A stretch of DNA of 64,000 nt from Scenedesmus sp. ARA3 (Eukaryota; Chlorophyta; Chlorophyceae; Sphaeropleales; Scenedesmaceae): NCBI GenBank assembly GCA_004335835.1, contig RWJK01001509.1, forward strand, positions 131,286-195,285, given 5' to 3'. A program made the translations under genes and the position numbers. The notes under the pieces were generated by a model. The model made no database searches and was not told the DNA's origin. It was given only the letters and a program-made list of their open reading frames with translations. This document shows positions 22,546 through 35,900 of the stretch, piece after piece. Numbering within the stretch: position 1 is the stretch's first letter; each line of letters opens with the position of its first letter.

Positions 22546-24833
22546 TGGCTGCCATGCAGTACGTAGCCACCAACAGGCTCATGCTGCCGCTGGCGGTTCA
22601 GGTCCACATGCAAGCACCACACTGCAACATCTGCGCTTGCTGGTGCGTGATCAGACTATGCAGCTGCATGCACTGGACAGCAGGGCGGGCTGCCGCACCT
22701 CAACCTGCTCCACACTGCACCACACCTGCCGCCTGACAAACACGTGTCTGCTGCTGCTGCTGCTGCTGCTGCGGCTGCTGCGGCTGCTGCTGCTGCTGCT
22801 GCTGCTGCGGCTGTGCATTGGCATGTGCCTGCCTGCCGCATCAGTCTCTACTAGGCGGGCAGCCGCTGCTGATCATTGGCGTGGCAGAGCCGATTGTACT
22901 GACCTATGGCTTCCTGTACAGCTTTGCCAAGCACGCGCCGGGGCTGGGGCCGGGGCTGTTCCTGCCGTTTGCGGGCTGGGTGTGCATCTGGACGGCGGTG
23001 ATGTGCCTGCTGCTGGCGCTGTCTGGCGCGTGCGCAGGCATAGGTGCGCGCCTGTGCCTGGGCCTCGTGTTGAAAAGGTGTTGCAAGAGGTTGGTTAAAA
23101 AGCTGGAAAATGGATAGGTGAACACGTCAGGCACGACCAGGGCCCATGTCGCAGCAGCATGCGTGTGAGACAGGCCGCGTCTGTCAACGCGGGTAGGTGC
23201 TGTGGATGCGCGCAAGTGGGTCCTGCTGCTGGGACGACAGATGTTGGTGTATGGTGCTGCCGCTGCCGCACTGCTCTACTGCGCTGATGAGCGTGGCTCG
23301 CTGCTGTTGACCATAGCTGCTGCCGCTGCTGCTGTTGATCTGTACAGACAAGTTCACGCGCTTCAGTGGCGAGGTGTTTGGAGCACTCATCGCCATCCTG
23401 TTCTTCCAAGTGGGCATCAAGGTGCGGCCAGTCGCCGGCAGCAGCAGCAGCAGCAGCAGCAGCAGGGGCAGCAGCGGCAGCAGCAGCAGCAGCGGCAGCA
23501 GCAGCAGCAGCAGCAGCGGTTGTGACAGTGACAGCACAAAGCAGTGACAGTTATGTTGCTGCAGCTGGGGCGCATGCTTCTGTCTGCTGCACCATGCACT
23601 GCTGTAAAACACAGTCCTGCTAGTTGAGGTCATATACAGGAGCCTGTTCACAGCTGCCACGCTCATCTTTCGTTGCGTGCTAGGCGGCCAGGCAACAGCC
23701 AAACCCCTCTGTGCTGCACTGCGCTCGATCAAAACCTGCAGGGTATCGTGCACGAGTTCCAGCCAGCCCCAGAAGCAGCAGCAGCAGCAGCAGCAGCCCC
23801 TGAGCCCGCCGCCAGCCAGCTACTGCTGATCAACGGCCTGTGGGGCCTGCTGCTGTCAGCAGGGCTACTGCTCAGCAGCCTGCTGCTGCGCAAAGCACGG
23901 GGCTGGAGGCTGGGGCGGCCCTGGCTGCGGGGGTTTGTTGCTGACTATGGCGTGCCACTGATGGTGGTGGGCTGGAGTGGGCTGTCGTTTGCGGTGGCGC
24001 CGGCGGCAGGCGTGCCGCGGCGCGTGCTGACGCCCAACACGTGGGAGGTGCGGCTGGCTGCGGGGGTGGCAGCTGCAGACATACAGATCACACAAGTTTT
24101 GTTTTATAAGTGTAAGCAGATGACCTAAACTGGCGTCAGCATGTAAGCTGCGGCTTGGGCTGCGGGTGCTGCACGCATTGCTGCTGCATGCTAGCTGCGG
24201 GGTGTGTTTCGGCTGGTTGCGCAGGCGCACAGTATAGTGAACCAGGGTTACTGTGGTGAGGTTGCTAGTTAGGCTGCATGATTGGCCTGACAGGGTCTGT
24301 TTCACACCTGCTGCTGCTGCTGTTGCCGCTGCTGTCGTGCGTGCATGCAGGTGGTGTCCAGTTGGAGTGTGGCGGGGCGGCTGCACGAGGTGCCCGGCAC
24401 CTACATTGCTGCTGCGCTGCTGCCTGCGCTGATCATCACGGTGCTGTTCTACTTTGACCACAGTGAGTCGAGTTAGAATGAAGAAAGATGCTCAGCAGCA
24501 GTCTCATGAGTGGACTTACGGCAAGATGTTGACAAGAGTTTGCATTTTGAAGTTGTGTGTTAGTTGCTGCAGTGTGGCAGCTGACGTTCAGCACCCGCTG
24601 CTTACACCAACCCAACAGCTGCAGCAGCTGTGACTGTTGCCGTGCTGCAGTGCGTCGGTGGCTGGCATGCAGTTGCTCGATTTCACGCCTACAGCTGTAC
24701 TTGCTGCCCTGCTGCTGCTGCTGCTGCTGCTGCCGCCAGACGTGAGCAGCCAGATGGCCCAGCAGCCCGAGTTCAGCCTGGCCAAGCCGCCAGCCTACCA
24801 CTACGACTTCCTGCTGCTGGCGGGCCTGGTGAG

Positions 24834-24865
<32 letters not shown>

Positions 24866-27014
24866 ATTGGCGCTGCCACATAGCGTGCACGGACCAAAAG
24901 CAGCCAACAAGCCAGCAGCAACAGAGCTCATCAATCTTTTGATGACTTGAATCGTCCACGTGTGCATGCAGCGACAGCAGGAGGGACAGGCACAAGCAGA
25001 GGCAGCCCCAGGGTAGCTGCAGTGGGCTGCTACTCAGCAACACGGACAGCAGCATGGCTGCCAGTGATGGTTGAGCTGCTGGCTGGCAGCCCCTGCAGGC
25101 TGTGGCATCAGCAGCACACACGCACTCTGTAGCATGCAAGTGACCTGCTCGTTGTAACATCCTTAGTGCAGCTGTACTAATGTGTTTCCGCCGCCGCCGC
25201 CGCTGCTGCTGCTGCTGCTGCTGCTGCCAGACGCTGGTGTGTGGTCTGCTAGGTATCCCGCCGGTGAACGGCGTGCTGCCGCAGGCGCCCATGCACACGC
25301 GCAGCCTGGCGCACCTGCGACGTACGCAGAAGCAGCCCGATAGTGACCAGCTCCAAGAGTTAAGCAGCACACATATGTCTTCTCCTGCAAATGGAGGGTC
25401 AGGTGGAGCAGCTGCTGCTGGAGGTGCTGCCAACTCCAGCGCTGCAGTTGCTGTTGAAGTGTTGCCGTCATTGCAGCCTGCTGCTGATGGCGGTGGTGTG
25501 CATGATGGTTGCTACCTGCAGCTGCAGGTGGGCTGGCTGCACAAGGGTGGCGGGCTGATCGGTGTGTCTGAAGCATGGCATGCCTTTCAGCAGCAGCGCC
25601 CAAGTATTCTCACACTCGTGTCCTGCTCCTGGCAGAGCCTCCTGGAAGAGCCTTCTGGGCTGCACCAGCACAGCCTCAGCAACACAGCAGTGCCTGCTGC
25701 CCTTGCACCTCATGCCTCGCCTGCAGGTGCGCGAGCAGCGCGTGACCAACCTGCTGCAGTCGCTGCTGCTGGCTGTGTGCCTGGGCATCACGCCAGCCAT
25801 CCAGGCCATCCCCACTGCCGTGCTGTGGGGCTACTTCATCTTCATGGCGGCTGAGAGCCTGCCGGGCAGCCAGCTGTGGGAGCGGCTGCTGCTGCTGGCC
25901 ACGGACCCGCAGCGCCGCATCAAAGTGCTGCAGCAGGAGCACGCGGCCTACCTGCAGGTGAGGAGTAGTAGTTAAAGCAGTAGTTGGTCAGTCCGTGATG
26001 AATGAAACAGGCTGTCGTGTTTGCTTAATAGTAGTGTACCTGCGGGTGCGCGCAGCGCGCCGTGGTTGTTGCCAGTGCTGCGCATATGGAAACATTACGT
26101 GCTTGCCATTGGCGACAAGGCGACCGCGATAAACCTGCGCGCCTGCCTGCCCGCCTACCTGCCTGCCTGCCTGCCTCATTTCTGCCCACCCCTCCCCAGC
26201 TGGTGCCCTTCCGCGTGGTAGTCCGCTTCACAGCGCTGCAGCTGGCGCTGCTGCTGGGCGTGTGGGCGCTGGTCACCTGGGCGGGCATCGCCGGCATCTC
26301 CTTCCCGCTGCCCATCATGGCGCTGGTGCCGCTGCGGCAGTACGTGCTGCCGCTGCTGTTTGACAGGAAGCATCTGGCCAGCCTGGATGCGGCTGCGTAC
26401 GAGGAGGCACCGGGGATAGCCGACAGGCTGGCAGCTGCGCAGGTGCGCTGCTGCTGCTGCTGCTGCTGATGGTGTTGTTCATATTGCTGCTGCTGCTGCT
26501 GCGCTGCATGAGGTACTCCAGACATGCTGTGTTAGCGTTGAGGTTTATGGTCAGAGAAGGTGGCGGCCGGTTGCCAGCAATGCTGTGCCACCAGACAGCT
26601 GCTGTGGCTGTGCACAGGGGTAAGGATGTGTTTTGATGCACATCACGGCGTACTGTGCAGACATGGCATGCACCTACCGTCAGCATACAGCTGCAACTGT
26701 TGCTCGCGCACTACCAGCTGCTGCACACTGCATTTGCACCTCCAATTAAGCGTATGTGCTGCGTGGTATGCTGCTGCTTCCAGGAGCTGTATGCGCTGGG
26801 GGCGATTGCGGAGGCGCCAGCACCACACCTCCCAGTGACAGCTGCCAGCCATGCAGTGGCCGGCACACCAGCAGCAGCAGCAGCAGCAGCAGCAGGGAGT
26901 GGGGTGGATGATGCTGAGCAGGAGGTGCTGTCGCAGGAGTTCCGCGGGCTGCAGCTGAGGCACCACATGACGCCCGAGGAGCTGGCACAGCACAGGCGGC
27001 AGCCAGGCGCGTGA
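21775..27014 (+). CDS. BOR1-like borate transporter (SLC4 anion-exchanger family), 13 exons
   Basis: Plasma- or internal-membrane borate/anion exporter of the plant BOR clade. Exons: 21775-21890, 22008-22090, 22428-22486, 22845-23043, 23348-23421, 23742-24047, 24351-24462, 24740-24828, 25231-25321, 25368-25423, 25727-25957, 26200-26442, 26784-27014. They give about 629 aa. SLC4 blocks in order: [179 protein letters not shown]. The first exon is too short to stand out as an ORF but aligns with the BOR N-terminus. The intron between exons 9 and 10 would be only 46 bases, so that joint is uncertain. TGTAA at 27107 follows the stop. Confidence 0.9.
22496..22544 (+). repeat. (CAG)n array just after a donor site
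   Basis: About 16 CAG units beginning nine bases after the exon 3 donor of the BOR-like gene. Confidence 0.9.
23438..23520 (+). repeat. Interrupted CAG array in intron 5 of the BOR-like gene
   Basis: CAG runs broken by GGCAGCGG units, starting 17 bases after the donor at 23422. Confidence 0.85.
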
Positions 27015-28625
27015 TGATGCAGCACATGCGCGCGCGCTACATACAGGGGCACCAGCTGCTGCTTGGTGCGGCCACGGTTTTTGATCACAGAGAGTTTGCA
27101 TTTGCATGTAAGCGTTCAAGCGCAGTGTCGGCGAATGATGTATCGGAGTAGTCCAGGAAGTTGTGGATTCAGCAGGCAGGGCAGTAGTAGTAGCAAGGAC
27201 TGCCTCTTTGCTTGTTGACACAGCCAAACCAACTTTTCACTGTCAACTTGTGTGACAGCGCTGCTGCACTAAACTTTGATGGTTACAGGTTCTGTAGCAG
27301 ACTTTCGGTTTTCAGATGGTAGGCTTTTCTCTGCTCAAAAGACAAAGCCGCACACACTGTGCTGTTGTGTTGTCACTCACGCAGCATCTCGCCTGTTGTG
27401 GTGCACAAGCTTGACGTTGAACCCTCTTGTTTATCGCTGCATATGTTTGGACCTGGTGCGCCTTGTGTGTAGTGCCGGCCATTTGCAGGTTGCAGCCAGC
27501 AGCCACAGTTGAAGCTTGTGGCCACCCAGCCCTGCACCATGAGGTTATTTTGCACCATGAGGTGTTACAATGTCCTGCTTGATGGCCAGTTCGCTGCCGC
27601 CACTGGCTGGCAAACTGACATCACTGCAGCATGCATGCGTGGGGCCAAGTGAACTTGCTTCAGTTGTATCGGGCCCAATGAACTCAAACCAGCACGAGTG
27701 ATGTATGGGCTCGACAACAAGTCGTGGCATGTGACAGACTGCTTGCCACTGTCGCTGTCACTGGCATCCGAAGGGTGTGTCTCCCGGTGCCCCTTTGCAT
27801 CTGCGCCGTGTTACTAAATGACAGCACCTTTGATTGTTGTCTGACTGAGTGCATCCTGTGCATGTATCCGTGGCATGTACTTCCACCTGTCACCTGAACA
27901 TGTAGCTACATGGCCATGGTGTAAAAAGGTTGGTGAGATTATCCACCTGTTGATTGACGTCAGGAGCTGAGAGTTTGTTTAATGGGTTTTGATTGACGTA
28001 TTAAAGTGACTTTGGGCTGACCGTGCTGCACGAACCGCTTGCGGCAGTGCCGCAGCGGCACTGTTGTTTGCGCACACTGCATTGATGCTGTCGTAACCAC
28101 ATCAACGCGGACAGCAAACACTAGAGCAAAATTACAAGTAACCGAGGTGGCAGAAAACGATGGCAAGCCTGGCAATATATATATGCAAGTTCTCATTGTT
28201 CTTCGCACGAAGCTGTGGTAGAGGCCACTCCTGCTGTTGAACACCCTCTGCCAGTCGTGCAGTGTCCATACACAGCCAGATGATAGAGTTATGTTTAGAA
28301 AGGGAAGACGCCCCTGACTATCGTGTCGCACGACTTTGTTGCCGACGCTGTTAATGTTTGTCTTTGAGGCTTCATGTAAACCCAGTCTGTACCAACATAT
28401 GTTTATTTGGTGTTTATCTTCTGATTACGAATGACACGAATGGAGGATCAAGTTCTGTCTCGCGAAGGGTGATGCTATGGCAGCACTGACGATAACAGAG
28501 TGTGGGTAAGAAACTCCGAGCGTGTTCAAGTCTGTGCTCGACAGCAGCGTCTGCATTTTTTGCGATCTACGTCAACTACAAGATGAAAACATATACAAGA
28601 ACAAGGAATTCCAACTAGCATCCTC
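27015..28625. other. Intergenic, no gene recognised
   Basis: Lower in CAG/CTG repeats and more AT-rich toward 28000-28620 than the genes. No exon chain or RNA gene seen. Confidence 0.5.
27107..27111 (+). terminator. TGTAA poly(A) signal candidate
   Basis: 93 bases after the stop of the BOR-like gene; chlorophyte-type motif. Confidence 0.5.
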
Positions 28626-31600
28626 ATGGACCACCGATTGCACCATCTCGGGCGCTTGCTTCAAGTACTGCTGATCGTCGGTCTAATTCAACAGTCTTGT
28701 GCAAGACATGTCCGTGTCCTGAACGCCAGAAGTGCCGCAGGTGAGGGCAACTGTGCTTGGCACTCCCCGACCTTCCAGTGGCCAGCACTTCCTACCCCGT
28801 GAGGTGTTGCATATCAGTTCGACTACTTTCCTGTACATGTTGGTTGAGATCGTTCGCCGCGACGTATGATGTGTTGGCAAGATGCGATAACTTGCCGGTT
28901 GCACGCTCTGCAGGCACGCTACGTAGGCTGCACTCTATCTCCGCAGCAGATACAACCTTAGAGGCTGAGACTGCAGCTGCAGGTGGGTGGCTGCGACGTA
29001 GCGCGGTGCAGCAGCACGCAGTGAGTCATGCCATCACACTATAGTACTGGCAGCCTCATCTCACAGGCTGGCCTGCGCCTATAAGTGTACATTTATCCAT
29101 TTGCCAGGTGCTCGTGCGGGAAGCAACACAACGAATGTCTGTTCTGCTACTGATACGATGCAGTGCCTTGCAATCAATGCTGTGTTGTGCTATACAGCAG
29201 GCTGGTGATACATTATGCTGATCAGTCAACTTGGGCTGTGCTGTTGCTGCAGGTGTGCAAGATAGCATCATAACAGACAGGTACATCGTAGCAATCGATA
29301 GCTCTGGCGATGCAAGCACAGCAGCAGCTGCACTTGTGGAAGAAGTGCGTGCAGCGCTGCGAACAGCAGGGGCAGGCGCCGCAGCAGCTGCAGCGGCAGC
29401 AGCAGCGGCACCAGATGCAGACATTGAGGTCTTGAAAGTCGGCCAGACAGCAGCAGCTGCAGACGTAGGGGCTGCAGCTGCAGCAGCTGGCGCCGCTGCC
29501 CCTGCTGCCACGCTCGTGCTGCGTGCCTCACCAGCCGCAATGCAGCACGTGCGAGCCTCTGCTCGTGTAAAAGCAGTCGTTCAGGACAGATATGTGCGCG
29601 CGCAGGCCCGAGGCCTCTCTCAGGCTAGCCCGGCCTGCGTGACCGCTAGCGCCATGCGCTCAGGCGTCAGCAGACCAGCAGCAGATGTGAAGGCGCCTTT
29701 GGTCAATGCATTCACCACGCTAGGGTGCAACGTCCAGAACGCCAAGTTTGTGTGGAAAGGCAGGTTCTGCCGCGGCAGCACCAGCAGCATCAACTTCACC
29801 GAAGTAGCAGCAGTAGACAGATTCACCAATGCAGCGCTGAGGACCAGCAAGGGAGCGCTGTGCAGGCTGGTGCGCGGGCCCAACCCCTCGGTGAATGCGC
29901 AGCGCTTTGGCAGCTGCAACGCAGCGCCTGCGGTGGCTGCCGGCCTGCCTGTGCGCGTGTGCGGTGCCACCGGCGGCAATGGCAATCTGGGCGGAGTCGG
30001 CACCACGCCTATGGGGCTGGTACTGCCCAGGGTGCCGCTGCAGCCAAATGAGCAGGTGGGCATGGCTGGCTTGCTGCAGTGGCGCAGCTTGCATCTGGCT
30101 TGCTCGACAGCTGTGCGCGTGCTGTTAGGCTGCAGCCCTGCACCACGCAGTGAGGTGCAGCGCCATGCAGGTGTGTGCTGCTGTGCCTTGAGCAGTGTGT
30201 CTTGAGGGAAGAGGTACATCCACAGGTCACTGCATCGCGCCTGAACATGCAGCTCACCTGCCTTGTTGTTGTGGTTCTGCGCTGCTGTCCGCGCTGTTGC
30301 GCAGGTGCCCAGCGGAGTGTCGCTGATTGAGGCTGCCAGGGGGGGCAGCGTGGGCAACATCAAGCTGGGCAAGACAGTCGTGGTGAGGCGCCGCTGCTGC
30401 TGCCAGGCCTGTGTTAAAACATTCTTTGAACAGCTACTTGATCTAGCAGCCACAGCAATACTACATGGATACATGCTTGGTCTGAGCAGTTTGGTGAAGC
30501 CTGTTGCAATAGAAGCTGAGTGTGTTGAATCCAAACACTGCTGCTGCTGCTGCGCTGCAGGTGGCTGTTGTGGACAGCGGCGTGGATGCCACGCACCCTG
30601 ACCTCAACTATGTGGGCGGCAAGGGCTTTGTCATCCCATCCACAGCAGTACCCGGGGACAGCGCAGACCCAGCCAGCGACCTCTACGGTGAGATAGGCCT
30701 GCACAGCAGCACACCAGCAGCACGCCTTGCCAGCAGCACGGCAGCCGTTTGGTCGCAGCAGTGCAAGGGTCAGTGGTCGTACAGCAGCTGCATCAATGCT
30801 GAAGTGCAAACTGCTGCGGTGTGTGACTGACGGCACTGTCCTTGGTGCTGCTGCTGCTGCTCTCCTGCAGGCCACGGCACGCATGTTGCCGGCATTGTGG
30901 GAGCGGAGAATGACAACAGCGGCCTGGTGGGGGTGGCTCCTGGTGTGGGCATCTACTCGCTCAAGATCCTCGACGCGCAGGGCGTGGGTGAGTGCTGCTG
31001 CGCACAGATACGCTTGTAGCTCACACTTCATCATTGAGGGCTTGATATCAAGCCAGGGCAAGCCCAATGCAGCAGCTGCACCTGTGTTTAGAGCATGCAG
31101 CTGACCCACTTCTGCACTTGCATGTCGATTGCAGCACTCCATCGGCAGCTGTGGCTCCTAGTGGATGCTGAGCAGCATCCTTGCACACATGTGCGCAACA
31201 CGTGCTTCAGTGCTGAGCCAAGGCGCATGTCACCCACACACCATGCACTGCTGTGGTGCGGTGTGCCCACAGGCTCACTGTCTGACTCGCATTTGCACTG
31301 CTGTGTGCCTTGCAGGCTCGCTGTCTGATGCCATGGACGCCGTCACCTGGGCCGCTGGAGCAGAGGGCCAGGCTGCTGGCATCCGAGTGATCAACCTGAG
31401 CCTGGCTGCAGCAGTGGACCCCGCGGCAGCAGGTGGGTGGTTGTTTTGTTTCTACTGGAGCCGCCATCAACAGGCCGTGCTGAACGCCTGCGTAAGCCAT
31501 GCACGATAACCAGCACGCGTGCATCTGGAGTGCTACAACAAGGCCTGCAGCCATTCCCCCAGCTGCCACTCATCGTCACTCTGATCTGAGCCTGTCTCTG

Positions 31601-32966
31601 CGCCTGCTGTGCCTGTTTCATGTGTGTGCAGACTATGCAGACACGCTGGCGCTGGTGTGTGATTCGTTCAAGCGCGCCTCCAACGCAGGCATCATAGTGG
31701 CTGCTGCTGCAGGCAACTACGGAGAGGACATCAGAGGTGAGTGGTGCCATGCGGAATCACTGCACCGCACCCGCTGCAGTTGTACCTGCTGCACTTGTGC
31801 ACTTGGCATGCCACAGTTCAGATCATAACACTGCTTGCAGCAGAGAGCCCTGTGCAGCCTGCACAAGCTGCAGGCCGTCAACACTACCACTGCATCCGCT
31901 TCAATCAACTACAGCTTGCTAACTGCTCTTGCGCGCCGCTGCTCCGCCTCTCTCGCCTCACCCCTCACCTCTCACCTCCCTGGCCATGCACAGGCTACCT
32001 GCCCGCCGCCTGCCCCACTGTCATCGCTGTGACCAGCATGGACCCTGCTGCCGGCTCTGCCAGCAGCTTCTCCAACTTTCTGGCTGAGCCGGCCAGCGCA
32101 GCAGAGAAGGGCAGTGTTATGGCGGCGCCCGGCAACGCCATCAACTCCACCATCTCGTACGCACGCGAGGACAGGTGTGTTGAGGGGAGCATGTGTCCTC
32201 ATTGCAGAGTGGTTGCAGGCGGATGCAGGCAGGCCTAGTCTGGCTATAGATGTGTCATAGTAGGGTGGCTGTACTACAGTAGCAGCAGCGTTTATGTGTA
32301 GGGGTGAGCAAAATGTGCAGCGCGGCTGCTGCAGGGGTGGCAAGCTGATACAGGCAATGCAGACCTGAGCTACAGCTGCTGGAATGTGTTTTTCTCTCTG
32401 CCTTTGCATAACGAGGCTGCACCCTGACGCGTCTGCTGCCTGCCTGCCTCTGTTGTCACGTGCTGCATTGTGCTGCAGTGGCTACCGCGAGCTCTCCGGC
32501 ACATCAAGTGAGCTGGCTGGCTGGGGGCGGCTGGCTGGCTGGCCAGCTGATGCGGTTTGCTTCACACCAGCTTTCGTGTTGCACAACAACACTGCAGCTG
32601 CATGCTTGGACTTGCCTGCTCACTCGTGCACACATCTGCAGATAGCTTTGAGCCCTGCGCATTATTATCAGGCATGATCTTTGCCTGCGGCTGCATGGCT
32701 TGCGCTGGCATGCGTCTGACATAGTGTGTATCACTGCCTGCCGGCGTGCTGCTGCTGCAGTGGCTTCTCCCCATGTTGCTGGCGTGGCAGCCGCATGCAT
32801 TGCAAGCGGCGCGTGTGCAGAGCCCACCGGCTATGCCAACTCAGCGGTGCTGCAAGCTGCTGCGCGCGAGCGGCTAGGCCAGCAGCCGGCTTATGGCTAC
32901 TCCAATGACGCCCGCAGCACAGGCACTGGGAAGTTCTACGGGAACTTGGTCTGGGCCATGTGGTGA
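28626..32966 (+). CDS. Secreted subtilisin-like serine protease (S8) with large prodomain, 11 exons
   Basis: Serine endopeptidase entering the secretory pathway. Exons: 28626-28740, 28914-28982, 29253-30055, 30305-30382, 30561-30687, 30871-30987, 31316-31432, 31632-31736, 31994-32174, 32479-32507, 32761-32966; phases close, 648 aa. The N-terminus is a signal peptide (hydrophobic LLQVLLIVGLIQQSCA). An I9-like prodomain (DRYIVAID ... VVQDRYVRA) is followed by a Cys-containing region up to about residue 350. Catalytic Asp360 (AVVDSGVDATHPDL), His399 (GHGTHVAGIVG), oxyanion Asn504 (VAAAAGN) and Ser580 (GTSMASPHVAG) are all present. The nucleophile sits in a 29-base exon, with the following Met codon split by an intron. 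Family members process or degrade extracellular or wall proteins; the substrate is unknown. Confidence 0.93.
31266..31330 (+). repeat. Copy of subtilase exon 7 5' edge in the preceding intron
   Basis: CACAGGCTCACTGTCTGAC at about 31268 precedes the real GCAGGCTCGCTGTCTGATG at 31312. The offset is about 43 bases, and the copy includes an AG acceptor. Confidence 0.7.
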
Positions 32967-35900
32967 ACTTCACCATGAAACACACCATTGGCTGCATTGC
33001 ATTGTACAAGAGTGCCCTATCGGCGGCTGGTTGCGTGGTGCGGACCTGGGAGTGAGCAGCTGAGGGGTTTTTGAGAACCGTCATTTCCCACCTTGACAAA
33101 GACTGCTTGAAAAAGATTTATATTTAGTTTTTGGTGTCCAGCTCAGCGGACGCTTCAGTGTCTGCCGGGCTGGTGCAGAGCCGCGTCGCTCTGTTGCGAA
33201 GCTTCCTCAAACTCACACCATTTTGGCAGATGCACGCAGGCATTGAGCTTTTCAATGTGCTTGTTATGCTTGTGATGCATGCTGCTACATCCGCGCTTGC
33301 TGGCCGCTAGTTGGAAAGCATACGTCCTTGCCAGGCTCACAGCCTGGCGCAGCAGCTGCCAGCTGTGCCGAGCATGTCTTACGTCTTGGATCTCACCAGC
33401 ACGCAATGGCAGGCTGATTTCGTTTACTGGGGTTGAGTGTGGGAAACTGGACCCGTGCTCTAGCTACGCCCACCTATGCCCCATTACAGATCCTTAGACC
33501 TGCCACATACATTATGCACAGCGCACAGCGGTGTGCACTGTGCGGAGCTGCTGCTGAGATCTGGTTGTCAAGTCATCAGCTTGCGGCTGAATCCGCTACT
33601 ATCATCATCAGCGTTGTTGAGCACATTGGGGTTGACTGTGATACAAATTTGTTACGTTGCTGGTGCCTTTTTCTGCGTACATATCTAGCGTCTGTGCAGC
33701 GATTGCTGATTGAAGGCACACCTCAATCTTTTCATTCCTTTGCTGTGGGTTTGTGATTCATGCATCCATTTCACGCAGTTCACGCATTGGCCCTGTCCAG
33801 CCGCATCTTGGGCTGCCGGTGGCTTATCTGCAGCCACTGACTGTGCATCAGCCCTCGCATTGATCCCCACGCATTGACAGGAGGCACAAGCACATGCGTC
33901 CGCCCTCATCCTACCGCTGCCACCAGCTGTCGGGCCCACAATGTGTAGCAAACTGCAGCTGCATGGCAGGCACACACACCACACCAGGTTACACTGGGCA
34001 CGGCGTGCTTCTAGCATGGCCATTGCTGCGTTTGAGGTTCCTGATGTGCTCTGTGTATACACTGCTCTTTCTCTGCTAGAACAGAGAGTTGCCGGCCTTG
34101 TGGGTGTGAGCTGTCGTGGTGGCAGCTAATCGCTGGACTGACAGCGGCTGTGTGCTGTGTTGCCTGTCGTATCATCATGCAGCATGAGCCATGTTAGGTC
34201 TGGTGTGGCTTGGTGTGAACTTGGTTTCCAGACTTAACTACACCCGTAGTGAGTGTGCGTGCTCTACTCATACGCTGGGCATTTCTAATGCGCATCAAGG
34301 CATTGCACAAGCTTCAAGCAGTTTGGCAAACATTGCCAAGCAGCACGCTGGATATCAGGGTTCCGAGTCTTGTGTATTTGCGTTGACCTAGCCGATATCA
34401 TGCATTGCTGCCGCTGCACCCGTTGAGTGCGAGCGGTTACTGCTTGCAGTGTGCAGAGACTAGCTAGCATCCCTAGTGCATGATGCATGGTTGCAATAGC
34501 AGGCTTGCAGTGACATGAGTGCTTCTGCAGCTGCTGAAGTGATGCAAAGCAGTACATCCATGTGCAGTGCTGCCATCGTGCAGGTCAGACACATGCACGC
34601 ATTGCGCTGTGTGAGAGCAGCCACAGCCGTATAAGCTGTGCTTGTGGAGAGAGCACACGCAGCCATGCCGCAGGCTGTGCGGCTGCTGTGTTGAGCCAGT
34701 CACTACATACCTTGCGGAAACACATGTGTGTCATGCCCAGCTGTTGAGTGTGTGAGGGCAGAAAGTACTGTTGTGCATGCGAGCGCTGCGTGTGCATTGA
34801 TGCTAGCGTCATTTGCTGCAACTGCCCACACAGCACCTTGGCGTTCCTGTCTGCATCATGCTGACAGTGCAAGGCCCTAGGTCGATGTGCAGGGCGGCTG
34901 CAGCCAGCACTGCTTGAGCTACTAGACTTGATTGTGTCAGAATCCAACCTGGCTGCTGTGTGCAGAGCATCACACGCGCAGGCCTGGTGCAAGCCCCGTG
35001 GATAGCGGCGGCCGCACCATACTATGATAGTTGCGCATGGCTATGGGCCCACTCTATGGGGCCCTGGCAGCATTGGCTCAACATTGCTAAGTTGCATAGA
35101 CGCAGAGCTGGGGTTGGTGTATGCCACCGACAGCTGGCTCCCTTGCTTCAAACAAGGGTGCTTTGAGTTGTCCTGCATTGTGTGCGGCGCTGCTTGCAAC
35201 AGCTTGCGGCACTGCCACGGGACGAGGTTCTAGTGCATTTCTGCGTGTGTGTTGCAGCACGGCATTGAACCTGCATGCTGCTGGGGCGAGGGAGTGGCGC
35301 GCCTGCTCAATGTGCTCACTTTAATGCTGCAATTCTTGTAGTTGAGGGTTCAGGCTGTGTGCTGGCCTGTGCTAGGCAGACGTACTGTTGCATTGGCCTG
35401 GGTGCTGTCACAATGCAGCACTCAACGCACGATTGTGCATATAGAATTGCATGGCGTCACTGTGTATGACCATGTACAGGTCGTGCAGAAGCGATGCCAG
35501 TGGTGTGATTGTTGAAGAAGACTGTTTGATTGTTGATGAAACCTGTTCATGTTACCACCGGTGTGCTGGTGTGGCGCAAACTGAAGGCGAAGCAGCGGCT
35601 CAGCCCCAGCGCATGTTGAGGCATGACTGTCAAAGGATTACAGCGCACGTGCTGACGCCATGGCACAGTCTAGCTGTTGCAGCCGTTGCATATCAGGCTC
35701 CCGGACTGAAGACTGTGCCTCGCCCACTTGATTTGCTTCTGTGTACCAAACTATGCGCATATGGTGCTGTATCTTGTTTTGCAATCAACACGACACCACT
35801 CTGCTTGCAGTGTGCTGCATGCTGTGGTGTCCTGCCCTGCCCATGCACCAGCTTCAAGCTAGGCTAGGGGCCCTGCCTTTTTAGCGGGGCCCGTATGGCC

